Assembly (NCBI GenBank): GCA_905221605.1
Contig: CAJNDS010002558.1
Span: 77,001-141,000 of the forward strand
Source: Symbiodinium natans
Lineage: Eukaryota > Sar > Dinophyceae > Suessiales > Symbiodiniaceae
Direction of reading: 5' to 3'
Length of the DNA: 64,000 bases
Shown: positions 21,446 through 32,990 of the stretch, piece by piece
Layout: every line of letters starts with the position of its first letter
Position numbering within the stretch: the first letter of the stretch is position 1
Translations under genes and position numbers: made by a program
The notes under the pieces: model-generated
Databases searched by the model: none
What the model saw: only the letters and a program-made list of their open reading frames with translations
What the model was told of the DNA's origin: nothing

Positions 21446-23068
21446 CTTTATTGGTTCTTGTTTGGGTTTCATCATTGCAGTTTTCTTTGTGAGGATCTCC
21501 AACTTTAAGCAAGTTGATGTGAAGGTTGGCTAAGGCGCAACAATTTGGGCAGGAGCGCGTCCTTGTATGCACGTCTTGGGCCACGCCTTGAGAGAAGTCA
21601 CTTGCTGCTCATACAGACAGCGTTTACCCAACTTGAGACGCCACCAGCAATGCCCTGCCCTGGCAAGGTGCACTTCTATGAGGCTGGCGGGCACGTGCGA
21701 GCCCCGGATGCTTGCGAAGCCACGGATCGAAAGCCTGGCAACCCTCGTGAGCCCAGTGGGTCAGCAGCAACATGTGCCAAATGCTGCGGTAACCCTAAAC
21801 CCGAAACCCTAAACCCCAAGCCCCTACAGGCGGCCAGTCGGGCGGCAAAAAATCCGTTGTGCCAACCCCCCCGAGGCCTCGCTGCGTTTGGAGTGGAGGG
21901 GCCCAGACACGGGCAACAAGAAGGTCATCGTGCCCGGGCTCCCTGCCTGTCCTCGGGTTAGTTCAGTGGGGACACTTTTCCCCACTTGTTTTGTGGGGGG
22001 GGGGGGTTCAAGGTTCCTTTATAAAAGGAACCAACCTTAAAAAGGGCAACCGTATTATCGTGTGGTTACTGGGCTAGCAAGAGTTGCCGACCTTGAGAAA
22101 GGTGATCGTAGAGCTTAACAACAACTGGTGCTTTTGGATTATGGATACCTAGATCTTGATCGGATCGCATCACCACCCACGAGCTCTTGAGCGCATGTGG
22201 GGCGCAGAGCACGGCATGACAACCCAGTGACGCTCAAGCTCAGCCCTTGTCCCTTGCCTCAATCCTCCGACCCCTTCAAGAATAAGCACCCTACCAACTA
22301 GGCAAAGAGGAAGCCCTCTTCTCAATAGGAGCCCAACGTACTGAAACTGGGAGTTTGGTTGTTGCGTCAGTGTGGCTGAGGACCGCTTTTGCTCACATGG
22401 CGGAGCCTTTGCAAAGAAGTGCAGCCAGCCACTTCTGTTTCTGAGAGGTTGGGTTGCAACAACTGAAGGTAAAGGAGGGTGACGGGCAGCACCTCATATG
22501 TCGCGGTCCCTGATTCTTCGCTTCGCATCTTTTTTTCACCTACGAGCGGAAACCTCGCGTGGCCACCGCTAGCAAGGGGAGACGACTCCTCGCCCGGTGC
22601 GCCTGCTTCGCGTGGCTTTTGTAGTGCGTGTTACGCGTTTCTTTGCAGTGCCCTTTCTTTGGTACACGTTCTTTGCCCCTCTCTTCTCAAGACTCGACAG
22701 CGACCACTTTGCTTCAGAGCTTGCCGGGGGGGGGGGGGGCGTAGTGACTCATCCCACGTATCAGGCAGTATAGTTATAAGAAACACCTGGCCTGGTGCCT
22801 CGAATTGGTTTATATGTTTTTTTTGGGCAACGGAGCACGTCTCAGGACAAGACCATGTGGATGCCAACGTCGGCGGTTGCCCGGGGTTGCATCGGAAACA
22901 CTGCGCTGGGTTCCTTGTGGCTGGGCTTGCACTGGTCCCACAGAAAAGAGCAGAGGAAGGACCCTTTGTTTATCTTGCCCGGGTGCTCTTGGGTTGTCCC
23001 AAGCATAGTGGCGAACAAGAGACCCTAAACCCCAAACCCGGTTTGAAAGCCGTGGGGGGGGGCCGCAG

Positions 23069-23142
23069 GCTGCCGGATATGTTCCTCGTGACCGATCTGG
23101 CCAAGGGAGTCCCAGTGGAATCTCGGAGTGGTCACGTTGAAG
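23069..23142 (+). CDS. candidate internal exon, unknown product
   Basis: Acceptor GGGGGGCCGCAG, one base, 24 codons starting LPDMFLVTDLAKGVPVESRS, one base carried, donor GTTTGT. CCCTAAA-like units lie 30 bases upstream. Confidence 0.45.
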
Positions 23143-24132
23143 GTTTGTTCTGAGGCGGTCGTGGGTTTTTCAGGGTCAATACGGAGCACTTTCCCACTCT
23201 TGGGCCACCAAAGCCGAGTTTGTCTTGGCCTTTTTTTCTGCGGGTTGCATGCTGCTCAGGGGTGGTCTAGATACCATGCCAACCCATGCGACAAGTAGAA
23301 CTATGGAGAACGGATGGCTGAAAGCCACCGCTAGCTCGGACGAGCAAGCTCAACCTTCTGAGTTTCTGCTTTCTTTGGAAAGTCTGATTTTCAACAGCCT
23401 TCCTCTGCCGAGGACTGTCGCTTCGTGCCCCTCCTCTCCAAGGATCCGAAGAAACAGCAACGGCCACATGGTACGCGAACATATGTGTGCGGATGTGTGT
23501 GTGTGTGTGCCTTAGTGTGTGCGCCTCCTTGAGGGGCTCCGGACCATTCCTGCTGTGCTGGTCACTGAAGCTGATCAAGAAAGCACCCCAAGGCACTCCC
23601 CGCCACCGCGACTCGCGCATGAACTCAAGCCCGAAGCCGTGACGATGCATCGACTTCGCAGGAGCTCCCTGTTCACATCACCACGACGCGGTCTTTCAAG
23701 GAGCGGGCGACTTGGATGTGTGACGCTTACCAATAGGCCTGTGCACTCGCTGAGGACCCTGGGAACTGTTTCTGTATGGGCTCGCATACAACCATGAGCA
23801 CATGGGAAAAGCGGGGGCCCTTCGAGGGAGCACAACAGTGAACGCCCCGTTCTGCAGCGATCGTTCTGCAGCGATCTTCAGCGACACCGATACTCAAATG
23901 ATGCAAAAGAATGGAAAGATGACCTGAAACTTGTCTCGGGCAATCCTACAGGCCTTCAGCCCGTTACGCCGAAATTGCCTATAGATTCATAGACGTCCTG
24001 AAGCACGCTGTTTAGGGAGGCAGAATTTCTAGGAAATGTGACAATACTTCTTTGAGACCCAGTGGGCCTTCATGACCTCGACACTTGCCAGCTAGTGCTC
24101 AGTGGCAAGGCTACAGTGTTGCACCGTGACCC

Positions 24133-24209
24133 ACTAAACCGCTAAACCTCGCCAACCCTAAACCCTAAACCCTAAACCCTAAACCTTAAACCCTAAACCT
24201 CGCCACCCT
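24133..24209 (-). repeat. telomere-like tract flanked by direct repeats
   Basis: CCCTAAA units lie between CTAAACCTCGCCAACCCT (24142-24159) and CTAAACCTCGCCACCCT (24193-24209). Confidence 0.8.
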
Positions 24210-24221
24210 GGAGGATAGCAG

Positions 24222-24300
24222 CTGGCCACATTGGTGGGAGGATCTGGAGAGCTGGGTTCCTCGGCGATGCAACAGCTTTGTGCAATGAAGCACTTAAGAG
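24222..24300 (+). CDS. candidate internal exon, unknown product
   Basis: Acceptor GGAGGATAGCAG, 26 codons starting LATLVGGSGELGSSAMQQLC, one base carried, GC donor (GAG|GCCCTG). Confidence 0.4.
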
Positions 24301-24350
24301 GCCCTGAGCATCGTTGTCTTTGGAGAAGCTGTGCGTGTATACATCTTGCA

Positions 24351-24444
24351 TTGGGACGTTCCCCCTTATGCTGACGGTCCATAATAGGGAGTTTAAGAGG
24401 GGGGCTACTATAATCCCGATATTCATGAAGGGCTGTTAGTACAA
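24351..24444. repeat. TIR element family 1, copy d
   Basis: TTGGGACGTTCCCCCTTATG at the left; the right end GGGCTGTTAGTACAA is diverged. Confidence 0.65.
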
Positions 24445-26506
24445 TCGAGCTCGCACTCTCAGCTTTTCCCAAAGATGCCAAGCAAGTTGCACCGGATCCT
24501 GCATGTTTGTCTGAGTTTGTCGAACATGCGCAGATCAAAACGGGTGTCCACAGGGCCACTTAAAGCCTTCTCAGGAGATGGCGTGTCCCGAGGGCAAGGT
24601 GCTTCAGTCCTTGGACATGCTCAATGCAGCTTGGATAAAAGTGCCATTTGTTTGCTGTCTTTCATGGAAGCATCTGCTGAGTAGCCAAGACCCTGAAAGT
24701 GTCAAACCTCAACATACGTCAACTTGGACCTAAGCTTTTTTCTCGTTTTCGTGCTCTTGAGACGACTTGACCTGGCAATGAGTACACACGAGTACACGCG
24801 TGTCGGAGAAGAGCGCTGCGAGAGACCCCCAAGCCTCGGCAGCGCGGAACGGGGTGCAAGTGTTGCAACACTGTGCAGAGTCGCCGATGCCCCATAGACT
24901 TATAGAAAGAGTCGAGAGCCTCGCGAATCCAAGCAGAAATGCCAGCTCCAGGTCGATGACAAGCTGCAGGTGAAGTACACCTGTGCCACAGCATCGGGTC
25001 TTGGAGCCTGTGCCAGGAGTTTGGCTTTGTTGCGATTGACTACACGGGACGGGCAGCCTTACAGCGAATGCACTTTCAGGGGGGGCAAGGCTGCTCGAAA
25101 GCCGCTTAGGCGCAGCATGTCCAAACAAAAGTTTCCGAAGCCTGCCTGAGAAGTTTTTCCTGGCAAGGCAACCCTGCGAAGATGCAAGCAACCGAGGACA
25201 GTGCTATCCAAGCTGGACTGACCAGCAGGACGCGCACGAGTTCAAGGACAGCGCAGCTTGGATGAAACGACAAGTTCACGAAGCTGCTTCTCCTTGGCAT
25301 TCACTATGAGTTCTCGTACCTCATACCAGTAGAATTAAGGACAAGTACGTTTCACAGAGGGTGCAAGACGACGGACGCCCCAGGTGCTTTCCAAGAGCAT
25401 CTTGAAGCGCTTGCACATCGTCTGTCCGCAACACGATCTTCTCAGCGCAATCCACTTTGAGTCGCTTGGCACACTTGTTTTTATGGGGGTTGGTGGTCTC
25501 TTTAAGCAGGGTTTCTGGTTTCTGTCTTGTAGGGCAGATCTTCGGGCTTCTTATTGGGGTATCTAGGGGCCATACTAAGGTAATTATAAGAGTCCAGATA
25601 CGGTGGCCACCGGCCGTTACAACTGTTCATGATCACGAGCACCCCACCGAGGTCTCGTTCTGCTTCACCCGCTCTCGTAGGTTGTTGGGCAGCAGACCCC
25701 TGAGCCGAGGTACTCCGAAGGCGGGCTCTGGGCGCGCTTCAAGTACGTGTGCTGCAAGGAAGCAGGCGCCGGCTGGGGATGGTGGATTCGTCAGATGCTT
25801 GTACCCACCAATAAAAAAGTAAGCCTGCCAGGGGGCAGAGGGAGATCGTTGAGTGCACATGGCTGCAGGTGTAGGATGACGACTTCCTTAAGGACGCAGT
25901 TAGGTCCCAAATCCCGCATCACGGTCGTTCGTGGCTGTGTTTTCTACCTTGTTTCATGCGTGAAGGGTTGTAAAGCCCGCCAGAATCTGTGTATTCTGTG
26001 AAAATCACAGGCGCGCCTGTCGTGATGCTGTCTCGCGGGCCCGACCACAACCGCGTGAACGGTCTGGGCCCCAGCGGGCTTATTCATCAGACTTCTCCAT
26101 TCGCTCCTTATGGGAATCTTCTTCATTAGACCTCACGGGAATCTTCTTCCCCACTACTACTCAAGCGAGTAGGATAAAAAACACCATAGTAAGATCTCAA
26201 ACTGGACACAAGGTACAGACTGTACATTTTACGGACTGTTGATTTACGTGTATTTCATGGATGTATTTGTTCGCATCTTAATTTCATGATAAACGAAAGT
26301 CGCAAAGGAAAGGTCGTATAGTTGGGTGAATGAACAGAGTGAGCTCTCGGAAGGCTTTGAGGGTTTAAGGGCACAAATCCCTCTGCGTGACCCAGTCGAT
26401 CTGCACGATAATTGGGTTCTGCATAGTGCTGCATCGTGGGCTTTCAAAAATCGATCGCCAAAGCTCACGGCGACAAGCGTCTTTCGGAGCTTAAAAACGA
26501 AGTCAG

Positions 26507-26607
26507 GCCGGTAGGCCAATTCGAGAGTTCCCCTTCCCTGACAAGAAGCCGTTGTTGGCAAAACTGCTACAAAAGACACCCGGCCCTCGCCCTCTCATGC
26601 CAAGAGG
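26507..26607 (+). CDS. candidate internal exon, unknown product
   Basis: Acceptor AACGAAGTCAG, 33 codons starting AGRPIREFPFPDKKPLLAKL, two bases carried, donor GTCCTAAACCC running into a CCCTAAA tract. Its phase does not match the next candidate (26724), so an exon or boundary is missing. Confidence 0.45.
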
Positions 26608-26710
26608 GTCCTAAACCCTAAACCCTAAACCCTAAACCCTAAACCCTAAACCCTAAACCCTAAACCCTAAACCCTAAACCCTAAACCCTAAACCCTAAAC
26701 CCTAAACCCT
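26608..26710 (-). repeat. telomere-like tract, CCCTAAA strand
   Basis: About 14 near-perfect units between two exon candidates. Confidence 0.92.
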
Positions 26711-26723
26711 CCTCCTGCTCCAG

Positions 26724-26797
26724 GTTTGGAGGGCACCTATTGCCCTGAGAAGGCCGGCGCCTCTGGGCGTATCGACTACATCCAAAAGGCCGGCCGG
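26724..26797 (+). CDS. candidate internal exon between telomere-like tracts
   Basis: A CCCTAAA tract, CCTCCTCCTGCTCCAG acceptor, two bases, 24 codons starting LEGTYCPEKAGASGRIDYIQ, then donor GTAAACCCTAAACCC. This is the clearest example of an exon fitted tightly between two tracts. No family recognised. Confidence 0.55.
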
Positions 26798-26979
26798 GTA
26801 AACCCTAAACCCTAAACCCCAAACCCTAAACCCCCCAAAAAAAACCTAAACCCTAAACCCCAAAAAAAAACCTAAACCCTAAACCCTAAACCCTAAAACC
26901 CTAAAACCCTAAAACCCTAAAACCCTAAAACCCTAAAACCCCAACCCCTAAAACCCTAAACCCTAAAACCCTAGACCCT
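26798..26979 (-). repeat. telomere-like tract, CCCTAAA with CCCTAAAA and poly-A variants
   Basis: Units of seven and eight bases broken by two CCAAAAAAAA stretches. Confidence 0.9.
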
Positions 26980-27118
26980 GTTGTCAGCTTCGTAAGACGC
27001 TTCCAGGAGGCGCACCCCCCACATGCCAAAGCCAAGCAGAGTTGTGAAAACAAGAGCAGCTCAACGTGGTTATCACTAGGCCGCTCGTCATATAAACTTT
27101 ATGTTCTTTCGCTTGCAG

Positions 27119-27179
27119 AGAGGCATGGGGCAAATGGCACACGACCAAGCCTGCGAAGTCGCTTGGCGGACCTTGGGCG
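27119..27179 (+). CDS. candidate internal exon, unknown product
   Basis: Acceptor TTCTTTCGCTTGCAG, 20 codons RGMGQMAHDQACEVAWRTLG, one base carried, donor GTTTAGGG. Confidence 0.5.
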
Positions 27180-28717
27180 GTTTAGGGTGCAGGGTTTAGG
27201 GTTTGGGGTATAGGGAGGAGGGCAGAGGGAGCGCTCTCTTTCTTTGCTATGAAGGCAGGGGCACTTGAAATGGGCGTTAGCGTCTCTGTCTTGGCGCCTG
27301 TGCCCCACTTGCACATCGTATCGCATCCTTCCGAGGGCCCCTTTACTGCAAGGACTCTTTGACAAACCCGGGACAGCTGCAATTGAGATGCGAGCGCAAG
27401 AACCCCCCTGGGTATGAGGACGACCTGCACAGCACAAGAGTCTAAGCGGGATGGGCACACCTTCAGGAACAAAAGTCGGCCTCAGAGCACTTCTCAAACT
27501 AAAGCTTTGGAGTTTTGTGCTCAGGAAGCGACTGGTGCAGATAGTTTAGGCATTTTGTAGGCCTTACTAGTAGGTGCAAGTCGTGTGCCTGGACCTGAGC
27601 CACGCAACTCCCGAGGCTGACCTTCAGCGTGGTCACGGGCAAGTGGTGCATTGGAGGACGGGCCGGGCCTTCGTTGTTGGGACATTCTTGGGGCCTTGAC
27701 ACGCTGGGGATGACATGACAGGTGGGATGACAGGGGTCTGAAGGACCTGTTTAAACTCCTAGCCGGGGTAGCGGCAGGGAACAACAGGGCTTGTCAGCTT
27801 CGAGGCCAGAAATGGCTTCATGCAGAATACAGGTTTCAATTTCTCTGGGCATCTCATTCCTCAAGCTAGACAAAGGCTTGCTTAACAACTGCTGTGAAGC
27901 AGGTGATTGCTCGTCTCCGGGTGACGACGTGGAGCCAATTGGCACCTTTGAAGCATAGAGCACAGCCGTGACGTGGTGCTTAGATGAATCATGATTGCGG
28001 CATATCACTGCACGTGTGATTCCTACCTCATTCGTCAGTTTTCTCCTGCATCCGCCATTGCGACAAGCCACATCAATTCCCGTGCGTTCTGCAAACGTTG
28101 AGAGTGCGCCGCGTCCTCACCACAGCAAACTCTCCTGCCCTTTCCCACGTAAAGCTCACGCAGCTGTTTTCTCTGTGCGTTCTTCTTGATTGCCTATATG
28201 TCTTATTATAGTAAAGTTTGGACGGACTGCTCACCACGCCTTGGAGGCATCGTGCTCTATCACTTCGCTTTCACTTCTGTGAGACAAGATCCCTTTCAGC
28301 TGCAGAGAACTGAGGCCTGCAGCTTGGTGGCTACGACGCCACAGAGGTCAGCGACTTCGATGGGAAGTTCGAGGCCGGTGGGTTCGATGTTACAGTTACA
28401 TTATATTATATAAAATGTATATAGTACAACATCAAGATGTCAATGTACTGATATGTATATAATATACATATATATATATATATGTTTTTTAATTCATGGG
28501 GATGGGGGGCAAGTCTTGCGTAGAAGGCTTGGTTTTGCCGCTGAGTGCTACATCAGCGCCGGCAGCGGAAGAACGTCCGGAATTTGTTTAAGGGGTGGGT
28601 GCCATGAAAAAACTCTGCTGACGAGTAGAGAAGTACCTTGCGACTCCAACCAGGGGCACCTTCTACCCACAGTGCAACTGGCGCTAAGTTGACAACGAGG
28701 GGTTTGTTAGCACACTC

Positions 28718-28898
28718 ATGAGCGCCCCTAAGAGCATCCAAACCTGGTTTGCCCCGCCTTTGGCTGTGGAGGCGAAGGGCGTCAAGCCTGCTTCTGGCGG
28801 CCTCTTGGGCCAGTCGCCTGTGCCAAAGGCGGGCTCGGGGGCCGAGGGGAAGTGGCCAGGGCCCCCTTTTGAGTCGCGGTGGCATCGACGGCTTAGTT
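28718..28898 (+). CDS. weak candidate exon, Pro/Gly-rich
   Basis: Open frame SAPKSIQTWFAPPLAVEAKG and onward, GC-rich compared with its surroundings. The ends are not fixed. May belong with 29130-29785. Confidence 0.25.
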
Positions 28899-29129
28899 AG
28901 AATCCTGATTGCGAAAGTACACCTGGGCATTCTGCATACTCGCTAAGTGCTCTTGTGTTTGGCCAAAAAGCCTAGAAAAAGCTCTGAAAGCCAAACGAAG
29001 CCCATACCCCCATTAGCCGTTATTTCCCTTTGTTGAGTGTTGAAGGAGTCAGGTCCCCTTAGAAAGAAGAAGTTCCCATCTCTACAACAGCCCTGTATAG
29101 AGGTATACTCGTGCCTATGTCGCCGGAGA

Positions 29130-29208
29130 TCTCTCAACAGCAGAGCCAACCTTTGTTGACCCTGAAGCGGCCAAGGAAATCATGGAAGCGCCGTACTCCT
29201 TGTTGCAA
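29130..29208 (+). CDS. candidate exon, unknown product
   Basis: After ATCTCTCAACAGCAG the frame reads EPTFVDPEAAKEIMEAPYSL, strongly protein-like. The donor is not clear. Confidence 0.4.
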
Positions 29209-29289
29209 GAACCCCCCCCCCTCCTTCCCAACCACAAAAAGGGACCCCTACTTATTCGGAACCCCCTCTCCCCCTTCGAGTGATCTTCG

Positions 29290-29363
29290 CCCTAAACCCT
29301 AAACCCTAAACCCTAAACCCTAAACCCTAAACCCTAAACCCTAAACCCTAAACCCTAAACCCT
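29290..29363 (-). repeat. telomere-like tract, CCCTAAA strand
   Basis: About ten units, followed by CTCTTGCCATGGTTGCAG, an acceptor-like stretch. Confidence 0.92.
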
Positions 29364-29381
29364 CTTGCCATGGTTGCAGGT

Positions 29382-29506
29382 GAAGCCCCCACCGCCCCCA
29401 AGACGACCAAAGGCGCCTATTCGGCAAGCCGCCATGCGTTCTTGTCTTTTCCCAACACGGAAGGCACCAGAAGACTCGGATTCCCTTAAGGTTGAAACAT
29501 CATAAT
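29382..29506 (+). CDS. candidate exon after telomere-like tract
   Basis: Acceptor CATGGTTGCAG; phase 0 reads VKPPPPPRRPKAPIRQAAMR and on to a TAA at 29504-29506, so it could be a last exon. A GC donor inside (GGAAG|GCACC) is an alternative. Confidence 0.35.
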
Positions 29507-29706
29507 CATCAAAGTTTATTTGGTTCTTACTGTTTTTTGTGTTGTTGTTCGCCCACCCCAACCAAGAAAAATGCCGAGGTATCTCCCGCAAGGTGTAGAG
29601 TTTGACGCGCCTGCGCTTTGTTCTCTGGCTTCTCTTGTCACGGCATGACTAAGGTGCCCCTGTGACACGGCTGTTTGTGATCGCATGCCTGTTTTTTTCT
29701 GCGTAG

Positions 29707-29785
29707 ATCGCCGTTGCTCCCGGAGTCCTCGGAGGCTCCCAAGAAGCCTGCGCTTGAGACCTTCGAGCCGCTTGGCTTGGCGAGG
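29707..29785 (+). CDS. candidate internal exon, unknown product
   Basis: Strong acceptor TGTTTTTTTCTGCGTAG, one base, 26 codons starting SPLLPESSEAPKKPALETFE, donor GTAAGTG. Both splice sites are close to consensus. A further short exon (acceptor TTTTCGTGACAG, about 30148-30192) may follow just before the tandem-repeat element. Confidence 0.55.
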
Positions 29786-30303
29786 GTAAGTGTTGGGCCA
29801 TGCGGTTCAGTGCCTGTTCCGAGCAAACATGTGACATCAGCATAGAATATCAGCCAAGGCAGCTTTTGAATCACAGAGTCACTGGGAGCCAACTTTGAGA
29901 GCAAACGATAAGGTCTTCGACAAGAGTGTAGCTGCCAAGCAGGGTCTCCGTAGGATGATCTAGTCAGGAGTACCCTATCGCAGGAGTAGCCTCCCATATC
30001 GTCTGCCAGAAACTCTCCGATACTACGCACTGCAGAATCTCCCCCCACATCCTTTGAGGCCAAAGCTGTATATCATATATCTGCAACCCGTCTAGACCAC
30101 TTGGATCTGACAAAAATCGACATTGTTTGGCTGCTTTTCGTGACAGGCCGGAGATGCCCAAGTATTCCGACAAGTGCGTGGCTTTGGCAGGAACTGAGTG
30201 TATTGTTGTTATATACGTTTTTTGTTGGGCTCTCCTCCTGGGGTCCGGTGTTTTTTTTTTTCTTAGGTCTGGCTCTCCTTTTCTCCCTTTCTTAGGTCTG
30301 GCT

Positions 30304-30545
30304 GGTCCTGTGGTCCTCTGGTCCTGTGGTCCTCTGGTCCTCTGGAACTCCGGTCCTCTGGTCCTCTGGTCCCGTGGTTCGCTGGTCCTCTGGTCCTCTG
30401 GTCCCGTGGTCCTCTGGTCCTCTGGTCCCGTGGTCCTCTGGTCCTCTGGTCCTCTGGTCCTTTGTTCCCGCGGTCCTCTGGTCCTCTGGTCCCGTGATCC
30501 TCTGGTCCTGTGGTCTTCTGGTCCTGCGTGCCTCTGGTCCTAGCT
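30304..30545 (+). repeat. octamer minisatellite GGTCCTCT/GGTCCCGT
   Basis: About 30 copies of an 8-bp unit. Many are grouped as two GGTCCTCT plus one GGTCCCGT, giving a 24-bp period. Because 24 is a multiple of three, both strands stay open and give artefactual Trp/Ser/Gly or Arg/Gly/Pro proteins. Confidence 0.9.
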
Positions 30546-32500
30546 TGCTTCAAAGCATATGAACCTTTAAAAAACCCATCACGCGATCATTGTGTTTGCA
30601 AGTTTTTTTTGCCGTGCAATCTTGCTTTAAATCATATGAGTCTTTTTTAATGTTTAAGACCCATCATGCGATCATTGTGTTTGCAAATGGGCAGGGGCTG
30701 CGCCCCCCCCCCCCCCCAACCCCCCGCTTCTTTTTAATCCGTGCAAGCTTGCCTGAAATCATATGAGTCTTTGAAATTTTTGCACCCATCAGACGATCAT
30801 TGTGTTTGCAGAAGGGGGGGCTGCGGCCCCCCCGAACCCCCCCGGTTTTTTTAATCCGTGCAAGCTTGCCTCAAATCACATGAGTCTTTGAAATATTCTC
30901 ACCCGTCATGCGATCATTGTGTTTGCAAATGGGGGGGGGCGCCCCCCCCCCCCCCCCCCGATCCCCCCTCGCTTTTTTTAAGGCCGTGCAAGCTTGTTTC
31001 AATCCATAGGAATCTTTTTCAAACCCAGCAGGCGATCATTGTGTTTGCAAATGGGAGGGGCTGTGCCCCCCCCCCAACCCCCCTGCTGTTTTTAGGCCAT
31101 GCAACCTTGCTTCAAAGCATAATATGAGTCTTTTCAAAACCCATCATGCGATCATTGTGTTTGCAACTGGGGGGGCCTGCGCCCCCCCCCCCCAACCCCC
31201 CCGCTTGTTTTAGGCCATGCAAGCTTGTTTCAAAGCATATGAATCCTTTGTAACCCAGCATGCGAGAATTGTGTTTGCAAATGGAAGAGGGGGGGCTATC
31301 ATTGTGATTGTGTTTGCAAATGGGGGGGGGGCTGCGACCCCCCCCAACCACCCCCTCCCCCCTGCTTTTTTCAATCCGTGCAAGCTTGCCTCGATCATAT
31401 GAGTCTTTGAAGTTTTTCCCATCATGCGATCATTGTGTTTGCAAGTGGGGGGGGGGGCTGCGCTTTTTTGTATGCCGTGCACGCTTGGTTTCAATCCATA
31501 GGAGTCTTTTTAAAACCCAGCAGGCGATCATTGTGTTTGCAAATGGGGGGGGCTGCGCCCCCCCAACCCCGCCGCTTTTTTTAGGCCATGCAACTTTGCT
31601 TCAAAGCAAAATATGAGTCTTTTCAAAACCCATCATGCGATCATTGTGTTTGCAGCTGGGGGGGGCTGCGCCCCCCCCCCGCTTTTTTTTAGGCCGTGCA
31701 AGCTTGTTTCAAAGCATATGAATCCTTCTTAACCCAGCATGCGAGAATTGTGTTTGCAAATGGAAGAGGGGGGGGCTATCATTGTGTTTGCAAATGGGGG
31801 GGCTGCGACCCCCCCCAACCCCCCCTCCCCCCCCGCTTCTTTCAATCCGTGCAAGCTTGCCTCGATCATATGAGTCATTATGAGTCTTTGAAATTTTTCC
31901 CATCATGCGATCATTGTGTTTGCAAGTGGGGGGGGCTGCGCCCCCCCAACCCCCCCGCTTTTTTTAAGCCGTGCACGCTTGTTTCAATCCATAGGAGTCT
32001 TATTCAAAAACCAGCAGGCGATCATTGTGTTTGCAAATGGGGGGGGGCTGCGCCCCCCCAACCCCCCCGCTTTTTTTAGGCCATGCAACTTTGCTTCAAA
32101 GCAAAGTATGAGTCTTTTCAAAACCCATCATGCGATCATTGTGTTTGCAACTGGGGGGGGCTGCGCCCCCCCCAACCCCCCCGCTTTTTTTTAGGCCGTG
32201 CAAGCTTGTTTCAAAGCATATGAATCCTTTTTAACCCAGCATGCGAGCATTGTGTTTGCAAATGGAAGAGGGGGGGGGGCTATCATTGTGTTTGCAAACG
32301 GGGGGGGGGCTGCGACCCCCCCAACCCCCCCCTCCCCCCTGCTTTTTTCAATCCGTGCAAGCTTGCCTCGATCATATGACATATGAGTCATTATGAGTCT
32401 TTGAAATTTTTCCCATCATGCGATCATTGTGTTTGCAAATGGGGGGGGGGCTGCGCCCCCCCCAACCCCCCCGCTTTTTTTAAGCCGTGCAAGTTTGTTT
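30546..32500 (+). repeat. ~115-bp tandem repeat with ~490-bp higher-order unit
   Basis: About 19 copies of a monomer with the core GATCATTGTGTTTGCAA. Each is followed by a G run, CTGCG, a C run, CCCCGCTTTTTTT, GTGCAAGCTTG and ATATGAGTC. From 31034 on, four monomer types repeat as a block three times (31034, 31526 and 32019 for one type; 31264, 31743 and 32246 for another). The block period is about 480-500 bp. The upstream 30585-30912 copies are more diverged. Confidence 0.9.
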
Positions 32501-32529
32501 CAAACCATATATACATCTTCTTAAAACCA

Positions 32530-32990
32530 AATCACAGTATTTACAGCCCCTTGACCGCCCAGACATACCATGATTTACAAGTTTTGCTGCGGTTTTTGCA
32601 ATGATTCAGATTCTGCAAACGCGAAACACTGCAAATTACGGTATTTACAGCCCCGCAACCACGCAGACATACCATGATTTAGAGGTGTTGCTGCGGTTTT
32701 TCCAATGATTCAGATTCTGCAAACGCGCGAAACACTGCAAATTACGGTATTTACAGCCCCGCAACCGCCCAGAAATACCATGATTTACGGGTGTTGCTGC
32801 GGTTTTTGCAATGATTCAGGAGCTCCAAACGCGTAAAACACTGCAAATTACAGTATTTGCAGCCCCTCAACCGCCCAGAAATGCCATGATTTACGGGTGT
32901 TGCAGCGGTTTTTGCAATGATTCAGGAGCTCCAAACGCGTAAAACACTGCAAATTACAGTATTTGCAGCCACTCAACCACCCACGTGTCG
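32530..32990 (+). repeat. ~105-bp tandem repeat
   Basis: Four and a third copies of a unit with GTATTTACAGCCCC, CCATGATTTACGGGTGTTGC and ATGATTCAGGAGCTCC; the GTATTT anchor sits near 32537, 32641, 32747, 32853 and 32958. It is unrelated in sequence to the ~115-bp array beside it. Confidence 0.9.

Noticed and set aside
30127-30562. Trp/Ser/Gly-rich and Arg/Gly/Pro-rich ORFs
   Set aside because: Products of the 24-bp-periodic octamer repeat on both strands.
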